This document shows positions 49,009 to 58,143 of a stretch of 64,000 nucleotides of DNA, piece by piece. The notes under the pieces are model-generated. The model was not told the DNA's origin. It saw nothing but the letters and a program-made list of their open reading frames with translations, and did no database searches. The translations under genes and the position numbers were made by a program. The DNA is from Miltoncostaea sp050249835 (GTDB lineage: Bacteria > Actinomycetota > Thermoleophilia > Miltoncostaeales > Miltoncostaeaceae): NCBI GenBank assembly GCA_050249835.1, contig JBFWPT010000007.1, forward strand, positions 1-64,000. The letters run 5' to 3'. Positions within the stretch are counted from its first letter, which is position 1. Each line of letters begins with the position of its first letter.

Positions 49009-49697
49009 GCGGCAACCGCGTCGGACCGAGCCGGCCGCCCGGCAGGGGCAAGGCCTTCTACCCGATGTTCGTGGACATCGAGGGGCGGCGCTGCCTCGTC
49101 GTCGGCGGCGGCCCGGTGGCGACCGAGAAGGTCGAGAAGCTGCTCGACCACGGCGCCGTCGTGCGGCTCGTGAGCCCCGAGATCACGCCGGAGCTCGCCG
49201 ACATGGTCGCCGAGGGCGCGATCGCCGAGCACCACCGGCGGGCCTACGTCCCCGAGGATCTCGAGGGCTGCTTCCTGGTCATCGCCGCGACCAACCTGGA
49301 CGCCATCAACCGCATGGTGTGGCAGGACGCGGAGGCCCGGAACATGGTCTGCAACGTCGTCGACGTGCCGCCGCTCTGCAACTTCATCGTGCCGTCCATC
49401 GTGCGGCGGGGCGAGCTGGCCATCGCGATCTCCACCGGGGGCGCCAGCCCGGTGGTGGCGAAGCACATCCGGCGCCAGCTCGACGAGCTGTACGGACCCG
49501 AGTGGGAGGCGCTGGTCGACCTGATGCGCGACGTCCGTGACGAGCTCAAGGTGCGCTACCTCGACATGCCCAGCCGTCGCGACGCGGTCGAGCGGCTGAT
49601 GGAGACCGACGTCATCCGCCGGCTGGCGGAGGGCGACGAGGAGGGCGCGCGCCGGCTCGCGCGGCAGGTGCTCGACATCGAGGCGGTGGTCGCGTGA
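49005..49697 (+). CDS. Precorrin-2 dehydrogenase / sirohydrochlorin ferrochelatase
   Basis: 230 residues, N-terminal Rossmann domain of the CysG/Met8/SirC type: FYPMFVDIEGRRCLVVGGGP with VATEKVEKLL, and CNVVDVPPLCNFIVPSIVRR, ISTGGASPVVAKHIR. It oxidises precorrin-2 to sirohydrochlorin and may chelate iron to siroheme. The precorrin-2 it needs is made by the CobA half of the fusion downstream. ATGA overlap with ccmD and GTGA with hemA. Confidence 0.9.
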   Translation: MSGNRVGPSRPPGRGKAFYPMFVDIEGRRCLVVGGGPVATEKVEKLLDHGAVVRLVSPEITPELADMVAEGAIAEHHRRAYVPEDLEGCFLVIAATNLDAINRMVWQDAEARNMVCNVVDVPPLCNFIVPSIVRRGELAIAISTGGASPVVAKHIRRQLDELYGPEWEALVDLMRDVRDELKVRYLDMPSRRDAVERLMETDVIRRLAEGDEEGARRLARQVLDIEAVVA

Positions 49698-50974
49698 ACC
49701 TCCTCGTCGTCGGGCTCTCCCACAAGACCGCCCCGGTCGAGCAGCGCGAGAAGGCCGCCCTCTCCGAGACGGCCACGCGCCAGCTCCTGAAGGAGCTCGT
49801 CGAGGGGGGCACGGTGGAGGAGGCGATCGCCCTCTCGACCTGCAACCGCACCGAGGTCTACGTCGCCACGCCGGACCCGCTCGCGGCCGAGGAGGCCGTG
49901 GCCGGCGCCCTCGTCGCGCGCACGAAGATCAGCGACGACGAGCTGGCCTGCGCCCGCTACGTGCTCCGCGACGACCGGGCCGCGGCCCAGCTCTTCCGCG
50001 TGGCCTCCAGCCTCGACTCGATGGTGGTGGGCGAGAGCGAGATCCAGGGCCAGGTGCGCGGCGCCTGGGACCTCGGCATGGAGGAGGGCACCACCGGCCC
50101 GCTCCTCAACCAGCTCTTCCGGCAGGCGCTCGAGGTGGGCAAGAGCATCCGCTCCAACACCCGCATCGGCTCCGGCTCGTCGTCGGTCCCCGCGGTCGCG
50201 CTCGACCTGGCCGAGGACGTCCTGTCCGACCTGCCCGGCCGCCGGGTGCTGGTGATCGGCGCCGGCCGCATGGCCGAGGCCACGACCCTCGCGCTCATGC
50301 AGCACGGCGTCGGCGACGTGGTCGTCGCCAACCGCACCGTCGGCACCGCCCGCGAGCTGGCCGAGCGCTTCGGCGGCCGCGGCGTCGGGTTCGACATGCT
50401 CGCCGACGAGCTCGGCGGGGCGGACATCGTCATCTCCTCCACCGACGCGCCGCACACGATCCTCGGCGCCCGCGAGCTCGCGCCGGTCATGGCGCGCCGC
50501 GCCGGCCGCCCGATGGTGGTGGTGGACATCTCGGTGCCGCGCGACGTGGACGCCGCCGTCGCCGGCCTGCCGGGCGTCGCCCTCTTCGACATCGACGACC
50601 TGGAGCGGGTGGTGGAGGCGAACCTCAACGGCCGCCGCCTGGAGGCGGAGCGCGGCGAGGGTTTCGTGATCGGCGCCGTCCAGGGCTTCTCCGCCTGGCG
50701 CCGCGGCACGGTCGCCTCGCCGGCCATCACCTCGCTGCGCGCCCGCGCCGAGGCGATCCGCCAGGCCGAGCTCGCCCGCCTCGACGGCCAGTGGGAGGGC
50801 CTGTCCGCGGCCGACCGCGAGCGGCTCGAGGCGCTCACGAAGGGCATCGTCAACAAGCTCCTGCACGAGCCGACCGTGCGCGTCCGCGCCGCGGCCGAGG
50901 GGGGCGACGGCGAGGCCCAGCGCCACCTGGACAGCCTGCGCCACCTCTTCGGGCTCGAGGCCCCGGCCAACTAG
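49694..50974 (+). CDS. hemA: Glutamyl-tRNA reductase
   Basis: First committed step of C5-route tetrapyrrole synthesis: Glu-tRNA to glutamate-1-semialdehyde. 426 residues: N-terminal VVGLSHKTAPVEQREKAALS, catalytic Cys in ALSTCNRTEVY (about residue 50), SSLDSMVVGESEIQGQVRGA, NADPH domain VLVIGAGRMAEATTLAL and C-terminal dimerisation helices. A heme-regulated degron-like N-terminus is not obvious. GTG start overlaps the upstream gene. Confidence 0.95.
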   Translation: MNLLVVGLSHKTAPVEQREKAALSETATRQLLKELVEGGTVEEAIALSTCNRTEVYVATPDPLAAEEAVAGALVARTKISDDELACARYVLRDDRAAAQLFRVASSLDSMVVGESEIQGQVRGAWDLGMEEGTTGPLLNQLFRQALEVGKSIRSNTRIGSGSSSVPAVALDLAEDVLSDLPGRRVLVIGAGRMAEATTLALMQHGVGDVVVANRTVGTARELAERFGGRGVGFDMLADELGGADIVISSTDAPHTILGARELAPVMARRAGRPMVVVDISVPRDVDAAVAGLPGVALFDIDDLERVVEANLNGRRLEAERGEGFVIGAVQGFSAWRRGTVASPAITSLRARAEAIRQAELARLDGQWEGLSAADRERLEALTKGIVNKLLHEPTVRVRAAAEGGDGEAQRHLDSLRHLFGLEAPAN

Positions 50975-50993
50975 GCCCCGCGGGGGGCCTCCC

Positions 50994-51875
50994 GTGCGCA
51001 TCGTCCTCGCCACGCGGCGCTCGCCGCTCGCCCTCGCCCAGACCGGCGCGGTCGCCGACGCGCTGCGCGCCGCCGGGCACGCGCCGGAGCTGCTGGAGCT
51101 CACCACCACCGGCGACCGCTGGAGCGCGGCCGGCACCGGCGCGGCCCCGGACAAGGGCCTCTTCGTGAAGGAGCTCGAGGAGGCGCTGCTCGACGGCCGC
51201 GCCGACCTCGCGGTCCACTCGGCCAAGGACCTGCCGGGCGAGCTCCCCGAGGGCCTGGTCATCGCGGCGGTCCCGGTGCGGGAGGACCCCCGGGACGTCG
51301 TCGTGGCGCCGCCCGGCGGCCTGGCGGCGCTGCCCGCCGGGGCGCGCGTCGCCACCGGCAGCCCGCGCCGCGCGGCCCAGGTGCTCGCGGCCCGCCCGGA
51401 CCTGGTCGTCGTGCCGATCCGCGGCAACGTCGGCACCCGCCTGGACAAGCTCGCCCGCGGCGACGCCGACGCCCTCGTGCTGGCCGCCGCGGGCCTCGCC
51501 CGGCTCGGCCTCTCCCCCGAGGGCGCCGAGGCGCTGCCTCCCGAGGTGTCCACGCCGGCGCCCGGCCAGGGGCTGCTGGCGGTCGAGGGGCGCGCGGGCG
51601 ACCCGGCCGCCGCCGCCGCGGCCGCCGCCCTCGACGACCCCGGGGCGCACGCCTGCCTGCGGGCCGAGCGTGCCCTGCTCGCCGCGCTGGGGGGCGGGTG
51701 CATGGAGCCGGTCGGCGCCCTCTGCGAGCCCCACGGCGCGGGCCTGCGCCTGACGGCCTTCGCCGGGACCCCCGATGGCGCCCGCGCCGAGCGCGTCACG
51801 GTCGAGGGGGCCGCGGGCGACCCCGAGGGCCTGGCCGCGGAGGCGGCCGCCCTGCTCGCCGCCGTGCGCCCGTGA
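50994..51875 (+). CDS. hemC: Porphobilinogen deaminase (hydroxymethylbilane synthase)
   Basis: 293 residues joining four porphobilinogens to hydroxymethylbilane. RIVLATRRSPLALAQTGAVA at the N-terminus, LFVKELEEALLDGRADLAVH, SAKDLPGELPEGL, and the dipyrromethane-cofactor Cys in ALGGGCMEPVGAL near residue 235. GTG start 19 bases after hemA; overlaps cobA/hemD by GTGA. Confidence 0.94.
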   Translation: MRIVLATRRSPLALAQTGAVADALRAAGHAPELLELTTTGDRWSAAGTGAAPDKGLFVKELEEALLDGRADLAVHSAKDLPGELPEGLVIAAVPVREDPRDVVVAPPGGLAALPAGARVATGSPRRAAQVLAARPDLVVVPIRGNVGTRLDKLARGDADALVLAAAGLARLGLSPEGAEALPPEVSTPAPGQGLLAVEGRAGDPAAAAAAAALDDPGAHACLRAERALLAALGGGCMEPVGALCEPHGAGLRLTAFAGTPDGARAERVTVEGAAGDPEGLAAEAAALLAAVRP

Positions 51876-53389
51876 GCGGCATCGTCCACCTCGTCGGCTC
51901 CGGCCCCGGCGACCCCGGCCTGCTGACCGTCGCCGGGCGCGACGCCCTCGCCGCCGCCGAGGTCGTCGTGCACGACCGGCTCGGCGCCGCCGGGCTGCTG
52001 CACCTGTGCCGGCCGGACGCGCTCCTGCTCGACGCCGGCAAGGCGCCGGGCCGCCAGGCGATGACCCAGGGCGAAATCAACGCGGCCCTCGTCGAGCACG
52101 GCCTGGCCGGCCGCCGGGTGGTGCGCCTGAAGGGCGGCGACCCGTTCGTGTTCGGGCGGGGCGGGGAGGAGGCCGAGGCGCTCGCCGCCGCCGGCGTCCC
52201 CTACGTCGTGGTCCCGGGCGTGACGAGCGCGATCGCCGCCCCGGCCTACGCCGGCATCCCGGTGACGCACCGCGGCCTCTCGACCTCGTTCACCGTCGTG
52301 ACCGGGCACGAGGACCCCACCAAGCCCAGCGAGCAGACCGACTGGGAGGCGCTCGCGCGCGTCCCCGGCACGCTCGTGGTGCTGATGGGCATGGGGCGCC
52401 TGCGCGGCATCGCCGACGCGCTCATCGCCGGCGGCCGGCCGGCGGAGCAGCCCGCGGCGGCCGTCCAGTGGGGCACGACCCCGCGCCAGCGGCGCGTCGT
52501 CTCGACCCTCGACGGCCTGCCGGAGGCGGTCGCCGAGGCCGGCCTCGGCTCCCCGGCCGTCGTCGTCATCGGCCCGGTGGCGCTGCTGGCCGAGCGGATC
52601 GGCTGGGTCGAGGAGCGGCCGCTGCTCGGGCGCACCGTCGTCGTCACGCGGGCCCGGGCCCAGGCCAGCGACCTCTCCGAGCGCCTGCGCGGGCTGGGCG
52701 CCGACGTCGTCGAGCTGCCCGCCATCCGCATCGCCCCCATCCCGGGCACGCCCGGGCGGGACGCCGTCCTGGACCGCATCGGGGAGCACCGCCTGGTGCT
52801 GCTCACGAGCGTCAACGGGGTGGACGCGCTGTTCGCGGCCCTCGCCGCCCGCGGCCGGGATGCCCGCAGCCTGTCGCCGGACGCGACCGTCGTGGCCATC
52901 GGCCCGGCCACCCGCGACCGCCTGGCCGCCCACGGGATCCGCGCCGACCTGGTGCCCGAGCGGTTCGTGGCCGAGGGCATCCTGGAGGCGCTGGAGGGCC
53001 ACGACCTGGACGGCGTCCCGGCGCTCGTCGCCCGCGCCCGCGGCTCGCGCCCCGAGCTGGTCGACGGCCTCCGCGCCCGCGGCGCCGTCGTGGACGAGAT
53101 CGAGCTGTACGAGTCCGTGGCCGAGCAGGCCGACCCCGCGGATCTGGCCGCCGCCCTGGGCGCAGGGCACGTCACGTTCACGGCCTCGTCCACCGTCCGG
53201 GCGTTCATGGCGCTGCTCGACGACGAGCGCCGCGCCGCGCTGGCCGCCGGCCCGCGGGTGATCTCGATCGGGCCGGTCACGAGCGCGACCGCGCGCGAGG
53301 AGGGCCTGGCGGTGCACGCCGAGGCCTCCGAGCACACGATCCCCGGCCTCGTCGACGCGCTGCTCGCGGACGTGGCCGCCGCGACGTGA
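51872..53389 (+). CDS. Bifunctional uroporphyrinogen-III methyltransferase / uroporphyrinogen-III synthase
   Basis: 505 residues in two domains. Residues 1 to about 245 are a CobA-type SAM methyltransferase (VHLVGSGPGDPGLLTVAGRD, VRLKGGDPFVFGRGGEEAEA, VVPGVTSAIAAPAYAGIPVT, VVVIGPVALL). From about 250 to 505 is HemD (VVVTRARAQASDLSERLRGL, TSVNGVDALF, TFTASSTVRAFM). One protein thus makes uroporphyrinogen III and diverts part to precorrin-2. This fusion is known in several Gram-positive lineages. hemB is not nearby. Confidence 0.93.
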   Translation: MSGIVHLVGSGPGDPGLLTVAGRDALAAAEVVVHDRLGAAGLLHLCRPDALLLDAGKAPGRQAMTQGEINAALVEHGLAGRRVVRLKGGDPFVFGRGGEEAEALAAAGVPYVVVPGVTSAIAAPAYAGIPVTHRGLSTSFTVVTGHEDPTKPSEQTDWEALARVPGTLVVLMGMGRLRGIADALIAGGRPAEQPAAAVQWGTTPRQRRVVSTLDGLPEAVAEAGLGSPAVVVIGPVALLAERIGWVEERPLLGRTVVVTRARAQASDLSERLRGLGADVVELPAIRIAPIPGTPGRDAVLDRIGEHRLVLLTSVNGVDALFAALAARGRDARSLSPDATVVAIGPATRDRLAAHGIRADLVPERFVAEGILEALEGHDLDGVPALVARARGSRPELVDGLRARGAVVDEIELYESVAEQADPADLAAALGAGHVTFTASSTVRAFMALLDDERRAALAAGPRVISIGPVTSATAREEGLAVHAEASEHTIPGLVDALLADVAAAT

Positions 53390-54207
53390 GCGCGCGCCCG
53401 GTCGTCGGGCTGCTCACCGACTTCGGGCCCGGCACGGAGCACGTCGGCGCGCTGCACGCGGTCATCGCCGCGGGCTGTCCGGCCGCCGACCGCATCGACC
53501 TGGCCCACGACGTCCCCGCGGGCGACGTGCGGGCGGGGGCCGTGCTGCTGGCGCGGCTCGCGGCCCTGCTCCCGGCGGCGGTCCACGTGGCGGTGGTCGA
53601 CCCGGGCGTCGGCACGGAGCGCCGGGCGGCGGCCGTGGGGCTCGCCGGCGGCGGGGCCCTGGTGGGACCGGACAACGGGCTGCTCGGCCCCGCGGCCGCC
53701 GCCCTCGGCGCGACGGCCGCCGTCGCCCTCGCCGCGCCCGAGGGCCCCGCTGCGACCTTCCACGGCCGCGACCTGTTCGCGCCGGTCGCCGCGCGGCTGG
53801 CGGCGGGGGAGCCCCTCGCCGGGCTCGGCGACCCCTTCGACCCGGCGACGCTCGCCTCCCCGTCGCTGCCGCCGGCCCAGGTGGCCGACGGCTCGCTCGT
53901 GGCCGAGGTGCTGCTCGTCGACCACTACGGCAACGTGCAGCTCCTGGCGGGCCCTGCAGACCTGGAGCGCGCGGGGTTCACCCGCGGCGACCGCATCTCG
54001 GCGACGGTCTCCGGCTCCGACCGGCCCCACCCGGTCACCGTCGCGCGCGCCTTCGACGACGTCGCGCGCAAGGGGATGCTCGTCCACGCGGACTCCCACG
54101 GGATGGTGGCGCTGGCGGTCAACGGCGGCGACGCCGCGCGCCGCATCGGCGCGGCGCCCGGCCGGGCGATCACGCTGGCGCGCTGGCCTCGTCGCGCCAC
54201 GCCCTGA
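53386..54207 (+). CDS. SAM hydroxide adenosyltransferase (DUF62/SAM hydrolase family)
   Basis: 273 residues. VGLLTDFGPGTEHVGALHAV at the N-terminus, VHVAVVDPGVGTERR, VGPDNGLLGPAAAALGA and DHYGNVQL match the DUF62 family, related to fluorinase/chlorinase, which hydrolyses SAM to adenosine and methionine. Coupled by GTGA to the SAM-using CobA/HemD gene; removal of surplus SAM, or supply of adenosine to the add/PNP route, are ideas only. The 3' end overlaps the convergent ATP-grasp gene by 38 bases. Confidence 0.88.
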   Translation: MSARPVVGLLTDFGPGTEHVGALHAVIAAGCPAADRIDLAHDVPAGDVRAGAVLLARLAALLPAAVHVAVVDPGVGTERRAAAVGLAGGGALVGPDNGLLGPAAAALGATAAVALAAPEGPAATFHGRDLFAPVAARLAAGEPLAGLGDPFDPATLASPSLPPAQVADGSLVAEVLLVDHYGNVQLLAGPADLERAGFTRGDRISATVSGSDRPHPVTVARAFDDVARKGMLVHADSHGMVALAVNGGDAARRIGAAPGRAITLARWPRRATP

Positions 54208-55051
54208 CCGCCCGCGCCGCCGTGGCGGCGGCCCCGGGGACGTGGGCGAGGAACAGCGACGGCTCCACCAGCTCCAGCTCCAGCACGACCGGGCTCCCAT
54301 CGGCGCCGGGCACCACGTCCACCCGGGCGTAGAGCAGGTCGGCCGCGCCGCCCGGGACGGCGGCCAGGGCGGCCCGCGCCACGGCGCGCTCCCCGGGGGT
54401 GGCCACGGCCGGGCGGATGTCCTCCTCCACGAACAGGTCGCCGACGACCCTGCGGCCCGGCACGAGCATCGGGGCCTTGCGGACGGCGTGGCTGAAGGCG
54501 CCGCCCAGGTGGACGAGGGCCGTCTCCGCCCGCGCGCCCTCGACGCCGGCGAGGTACGGCTGGGCCATCGCGGTGCGGCCCGTGGCGTGCAGGCGCGCCA
54601 CGTGGGCCTCCGCCGCCGCGCGATCGCCCGGGCCGTGGCGCGCCGTGTCGAGGGAGCCGGCCGAGACGGCGGGCTTCACGACCACCTCGCCCGCGGGCCA
54701 GTCCATGGCCTCGCCCGGCTCGGCGAACGCGGTGGGGACCACGGGGACCCCGGCCGCGGCGAGGTCCGCCAGATACCGCTTGTCGCTGCTCCAGGCGAGC
54801 GCCCGCGGCGGGTTGGCGAGGCGGGTGACCGCGGCCACGCGCTCCGCCCACGCCAGCATCTCGCCGCGCCGGTGCACGTAGTCCCAGACCGACCGGACCA
54901 CCGCCAGGCCGAACCCGGCCCAGTCGACGTCCGGGTCGTGCCAGTCGACGACGGCGTGCTCCACGCCGAGGTCGCCGAGGGCGGCGCACAGGGGCGGCAG
55001 GTCGTCGTCCAGGTCGCGCGCGACGGCGGCGGTGACGAGGGCGACGCTCAC
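54170..55051 (-). CDS. ATP-grasp domain protein
   Basis: 293 residues. After an N-terminal segment (VDWHDPDVDWAGFGLAVVRS), ATP-grasp elements are seen: EVVVKPAVSAGSLDTARHG (the Lys and glycine loop), AQPYLAGVEGARAETALVH, and metal-site LYARVDVVPGADGSPVVLEL with ELVEPSLFL. It forms a carboxylate-amine or -thiol bond using ATP; the product is unknown. It starts at a GTG overlapping the histidine kinase stop, so it belongs to the redox two-component operon. Confidence 0.83.
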   Translation of the reverse strand: MSVALVTAAVARDLDDDLPPLCAALGDLGVEHAVVDWHDPDVDWAGFGLAVVRSVWDYVHRRGEMLAWAERVAAVTRLANPPRALAWSSDKRYLADLAAAGVPVVPTAFAEPGEAMDWPAGEVVVKPAVSAGSLDTARHGPGDRAAAEAHVARLHATGRTAMAQPYLAGVEGARAETALVHLGGAFSHAVRKAPMLVPGRRVVGDLFVEEDIRPAVATPGERAVARAALAAVPGGAADLLYARVDVVPGADGSPVVLELELVEPSLFLAHVPGAAATAARAVRAWRDEASAPA

Positions 55052-56424
55052 CCGATCGGCAGGCGCACCTCGAAGCGCGTGTCGCCCGGCACGCTCTCCA
55101 CCCGGACCGCGCCGCGGTGGTTGCCGACGATGCGCCGCACGATGTCCAGGCCGAGCCCCGTGCCGGAGCCGACCTCCTTCGTGGTGAAGAACGGGTCGAA
55201 CACCCGGTTCTGCAGCTCGGCCGGGACCCCCGGGCCGTCGTCGCCGATCGTCACCACGATGTCGTCGCCGCGCCGCTCCGTCGCGACCCGGACCACCCCG
55301 TCGCCGGCGACCGCGTCGATGGCGTTGTCGAGCAGGTTGGTCCAGACCTGGTTGAGCTGGGAGGTGTGGGCGGTGATCGGGGGCAGCCCCCGGTCGTAGT
55401 CGCGCTCCACCCGCACGTCGCCCTGCTTCAGCTTGTGGGCGAGCATCGTGAGCGTGCTCTCCAGGCCGTCGTGGATGTCGAAGGTCCCCACGGCCGCCCG
55501 GTCCATGTGGGTGTAGTCCTTGACCGCGCCGACGATCTCGGAGATGCGCCGGGTGCTGTCGTGCAGGTCGTCCACCAGCCCGCGGGCGGTGAGGGAGGCC
55601 GCCACCCACTCCACGGCGGGGCCGAGCGCCGTCCCCGCCTCGGCGGCCACGCGCTCCACCCACTCCGGGCCGAGGCCGGCGTCGGCCAGCGTGGGCGCGA
55701 GCCGCCACCCCTCCAGGCCGACCTCGTCCAGCAGGTCCAGGATGGCGTCCTCGCGGTCGGCGTCGGCGAGCCCGTCGGCCGGGCCGCGCGCCGCCGCCGC
55801 GGCGACGGCCTCGTGGTGCAGGGCCACCAGTCGCTCGGCGCTGTCGCGCTCCACCCCACGCTCCACGAACGAGCAGAGGGTGCTCTCCAGCACCTCCATC
55901 GCGCGGCCGAGCTCGTCGGCGCTGCGCCGCGCCGCGGCGGCCGGGTTGTTGAGCTCGTGGGCGAGCCCGGCGGACATCGTGCCCAGGGCGATGAGCTTCT
56001 CGCGCTCGCGCAGCGCGGCCTCGGCTCCCTGGAAGGTCGGGGCGATGAGGCCGAGGGAGCCGCGCAGCACGCTCGGCTCGTCGCGCAGCAGGCGGCGGAA
56101 CTCGTCGCCGGGCACCACCACCATCGCCGAGTCGGTCACCAGGCGGCCGCTCGCGGGGGTGGGGTCCCCCGTGAGCAGGTTCATCGCGCCGAAGTAGGTC
56201 GGCGCGGAGCGGCTCACGAGCACGACCTCCTCGCCCGACACGTCCTTCACCCACTCGATGGTGCCCTCGGTCATGACCGTGAAGACGTCGTGCGTCTCGC
56301 CCTCCCGGATGACCCACGAGCCCGCCGGCATCTCCACGGTGTGGGCGGCGGCGGCGAGCTTCGCCACGCACGAGTCCGGCAGCTCGTCGAAGAGGTCGAC
56401 GCCGCGGAGGGCCTCCTCGATCAC
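55048..56424 (-). CDS. Cyclic-nucleotide-binding-domain sensor histidine kinase
   Basis: 458 residues, no membrane helix. Residues 1-130 form a cNMP-binding beta roll (FDELPDSCVAKLAAAAHTVE, GSWVIREGETHDVFTVMTEG) without an obvious full phosphate-binding cassette. H-box ALGTMSAGLAHELNNPAAAA lies near residue 155, a long helical insert follows, then N-box NQVWTNLLDNAIDA, G1 GDDGPGVP, F DPFFTTKE and G2 GTGLGLDIV. Coupled both ways by GTGA overlaps to the receiver/reductase gene and the ATP-grasp gene; likely the kinase for that receiver. Confidence 0.88.
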   Translation of the reverse strand: MIEEALRGVDLFDELPDSCVAKLAAAAHTVEMPAGSWVIREGETHDVFTVMTEGTIEWVKDVSGEEVVLVSRSAPTYFGAMNLLTGDPTPASGRLVTDSAMVVVPGDEFRRLLRDEPSVLRGSLGLIAPTFQGAEAALREREKLIALGTMSAGLAHELNNPAAAARRSADELGRAMEVLESTLCSFVERGVERDSAERLVALHHEAVAAAAARGPADGLADADREDAILDLLDEVGLEGWRLAPTLADAGLGPEWVERVAAEAGTALGPAVEWVAASLTARGLVDDLHDSTRRISEIVGAVKDYTHMDRAAVGTFDIHDGLESTLTMLAHKLKQGDVRVERDYDRGLPPITAHTSQLNQVWTNLLDNAIDAVAGDGVVRVATERRGDDIVVTIGDDGPGVPAELQNRVFDPFFTTKEVGSGTGLGLDIVRRIVGNHRGAVRVESVPGDTRFEVRLPIG

Positions 56425-58088
56425 CCCAGCGTCCCCAGGTACTGGTGGACGAACTGCACCGACATCGACCCGTCGCCGACCGCCCCCGCGACGCGCTTGA
56501 TCGACTGGTGGCGCACGTCGCCGGCCACGAAGACGCCGGGCATGCTCGACTCCAGCAGCAGCGGCGCCCGCTCCTCGGGCCACGCGGGGCGCACCCCGGG
56601 CCCGCGCAGGTCCGGGCCGGCCAGCAGGAAGCCGCGGTCGTCGCGGGCGAGGAGGCCGTCCAGCCAGTCCGTGTTGGGGCGGGCGCCGATGAAGATGAAC
56701 ATGGCGCCGGCGGGCAGGCGCTCCTCGCGCCCGCTGTCGCGGTCCGTCACGGTCACGGCCTCCAGGGCCCCGTCGCCGTGCGCCGCCGACACCTCGGTGC
56801 GGAGGCGCACCTCGATGTTGCCGGCCTCGTCGATGCGGTCCGTGAGGTAGCGGGACATCCCGTCGCGCAGGTCGCCGCCCCGGCAGAGCACGGTGACCCT
56901 CGACGCGAAGCCCGCGAAGTAGAGGGCGGCCTGGCCGGCCGAGTTGGCGCCGCCCACGACGAGCACCTCCTCGCCCCGCACCGAGGGCGCCTCGGCCCGG
57001 GAGCCGCCGTAGTAGACGCCGCGGCCCGTGAGGGCGTCCGCGCCGGGCACGTCGAGGCGCCGGTACTGCACCCCGGTCGCCACGACCACCGCGTGGGCGG
57101 CGATCTCCTCCCCGTCGGCCAGGCGCAGCACCCGCGCCGGGCCCCGCGCCTCCAGCGCCACGGCGTCGCTCACCGACAGCAGGCGGGCGCCGAACCGCTG
57201 CGCCTGGGCCGTCGCCCGCCGGGCGAGGTCGCCGCCGGAGAGGCCGACCGGGAAGCCGAGGTAGTTCTCGATGCGCGAGCTCTGGCCGGCCTGCCCGCCC
57301 GGCGCGTCCCGCTCGACGAGCACGGTGCGCAGCCCCTCGGACGCCCCGTACACCGCCGCCGCCAGGCCGGCCGGGCCGCCGCCGACCACCACCAGGTCGT
57401 AGAAGGGGGCGTCGGCCCGCGTCGCCAGGCCCACGCGCTCGGCCACCTCGCGGTGGTCCGGCGCCGCGAGCACCTCGCCGTCCGGGAACACCAGCACCGG
57501 CAGCACGTCCGGGTCGGCGCCGGACGCGTCCAGCAGCACCCGCGCCTCCGGGTCGAGCTCGGCGTCGAGCCAGCGGTACGGGACGTTGTTGCGGGCCAGG
57601 AAGTCCTTCAGCTCGTGCGACTCCCGCGAGAAGCGGTGGCCCACCACCCGGATGCCGACCTCGCCGGGGAGGTCCGCCTGCCAGTCCGAGAGCAGGTCCG
57701 TGATGACCGGGTAGAGCTGTTCCTCGGGCGGGTCCCACGGCTTCATGAGGTAGTGGTCGAGCGCGACCCGGTTGATCGCGTCGATCGCCGCCTGGGTGTC
57801 GGCGTAGGCGGTCAGCAGGACGCGCTTGGCCTCGGGCACCACGGCCAGGGCCTTCTCCAGGAACTCGACGCCGGTCATCTGGGGCATCCGCTGGTCGGCC
57901 AGGAGCAGCGCGACACGCTCGTCGCGCAGGGCCACCTGGCCGAGCATCTCGAGGCCCTGCCCCCCGCTCTCGGCCCGCAGCACCCGGTAGCGGTCGCCGT
58001 ACTCCCGGCGCAGGTCGCGCTGCACCGCGCGCGAGACGCCGGGGTCGTCGTCCACGGAGATCATCACCGGCTTGGCGTCCGAGGCCAC
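56421..58088 (-). CDS. Response regulator receiver fused to thioredoxin-reductase-like FAD oxidoreductase
   Basis: 555 residues from GTG 58088. Receiver 1-125 with acidic VDDD, phospho-acceptor Asp65 in LLLADQRMPQMTG and Lys in YLMKPWD. A thioredoxin/glutaredoxin-like module at about 145-220 has HRFSRESHELKDFL where CxxC would be. Then FAD site VVVGGGPAGLAAAVYGASEG, SRIENYLGFP, NADPH site VLVVGGANSAGQAALYFAG, and GVFVAGDVRHQSIKRVAGAV. The CATC disulfide of TrxR is replaced by GGSR, so it is not a classical thioredoxin reductase. TATGAA ends 6 bases before the GTG (leaderless). Confidence 0.88.
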   Translation of the reverse strand: MASDAKPVMISVDDDPGVSRAVQRDLRREYGDRYRVLRAESGGQGLEMLGQVALRDERVALLLADQRMPQMTGVEFLEKALAVVPEAKRVLLTAYADTQAAIDAINRVALDHYLMKPWDPPEEQLYPVITDLLSDWQADLPGEVGIRVVGHRFSRESHELKDFLARNNVPYRWLDAELDPEARVLLDASGADPDVLPVLVFPDGEVLAAPDHREVAERVGLATRADAPFYDLVVVGGGPAGLAAAVYGASEGLRTVLVERDAPGGQAGQSSRIENYLGFPVGLSGGDLARRATAQAQRFGARLLSVSDAVALEARGPARVLRLADGEEIAAHAVVVATGVQYRRLDVPGADALTGRGVYYGGSRAEAPSVRGEEVLVVGGANSAGQAALYFAGFASRVTVLCRGGDLRDGMSRYLTDRIDEAGNIEVRLRTEVSAAHGDGALEAVTVTDRDSGREERLPAGAMFIFIGARPNTDWLDGLLARDDRGFLLAGPDLRGPGVRPAWPEERAPLLLESSMPGVFVAGDVRHQSIKRVAGAVGDGSMSVQFVHQYLGTLG

Positions 58089-58143
58089 GGCGGATTCATA
58101 GCGGCCGGGGGCCGCGCGTGCCCGCGCCCGGTAGCGTCCGGCC
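58089..58143. promoter_or_regulatory. Divergent leaderless promoters between reductase and DsbA-family genes
   Basis: In 55 bases, TATGAA (minus strand, 58095-58100) stands 6 bases before the GTG at 58088, and TAGCGT (plus strand, 58132-58137) stands 6 bases before the ATG at 58144. Both redox genes would therefore be expressed from one compact region, suggesting co-regulation. Confidence 0.4.

Noticed and set aside
49556..53335. A very long open frame on the minus strand opposite hemA, hemC and cobA/hemD
   Set aside because: It is a mirror of strongly coding plus-strand genes: GC-rich third positions remove stops. Its translation is Arg/His/Gly-rich with no domain.
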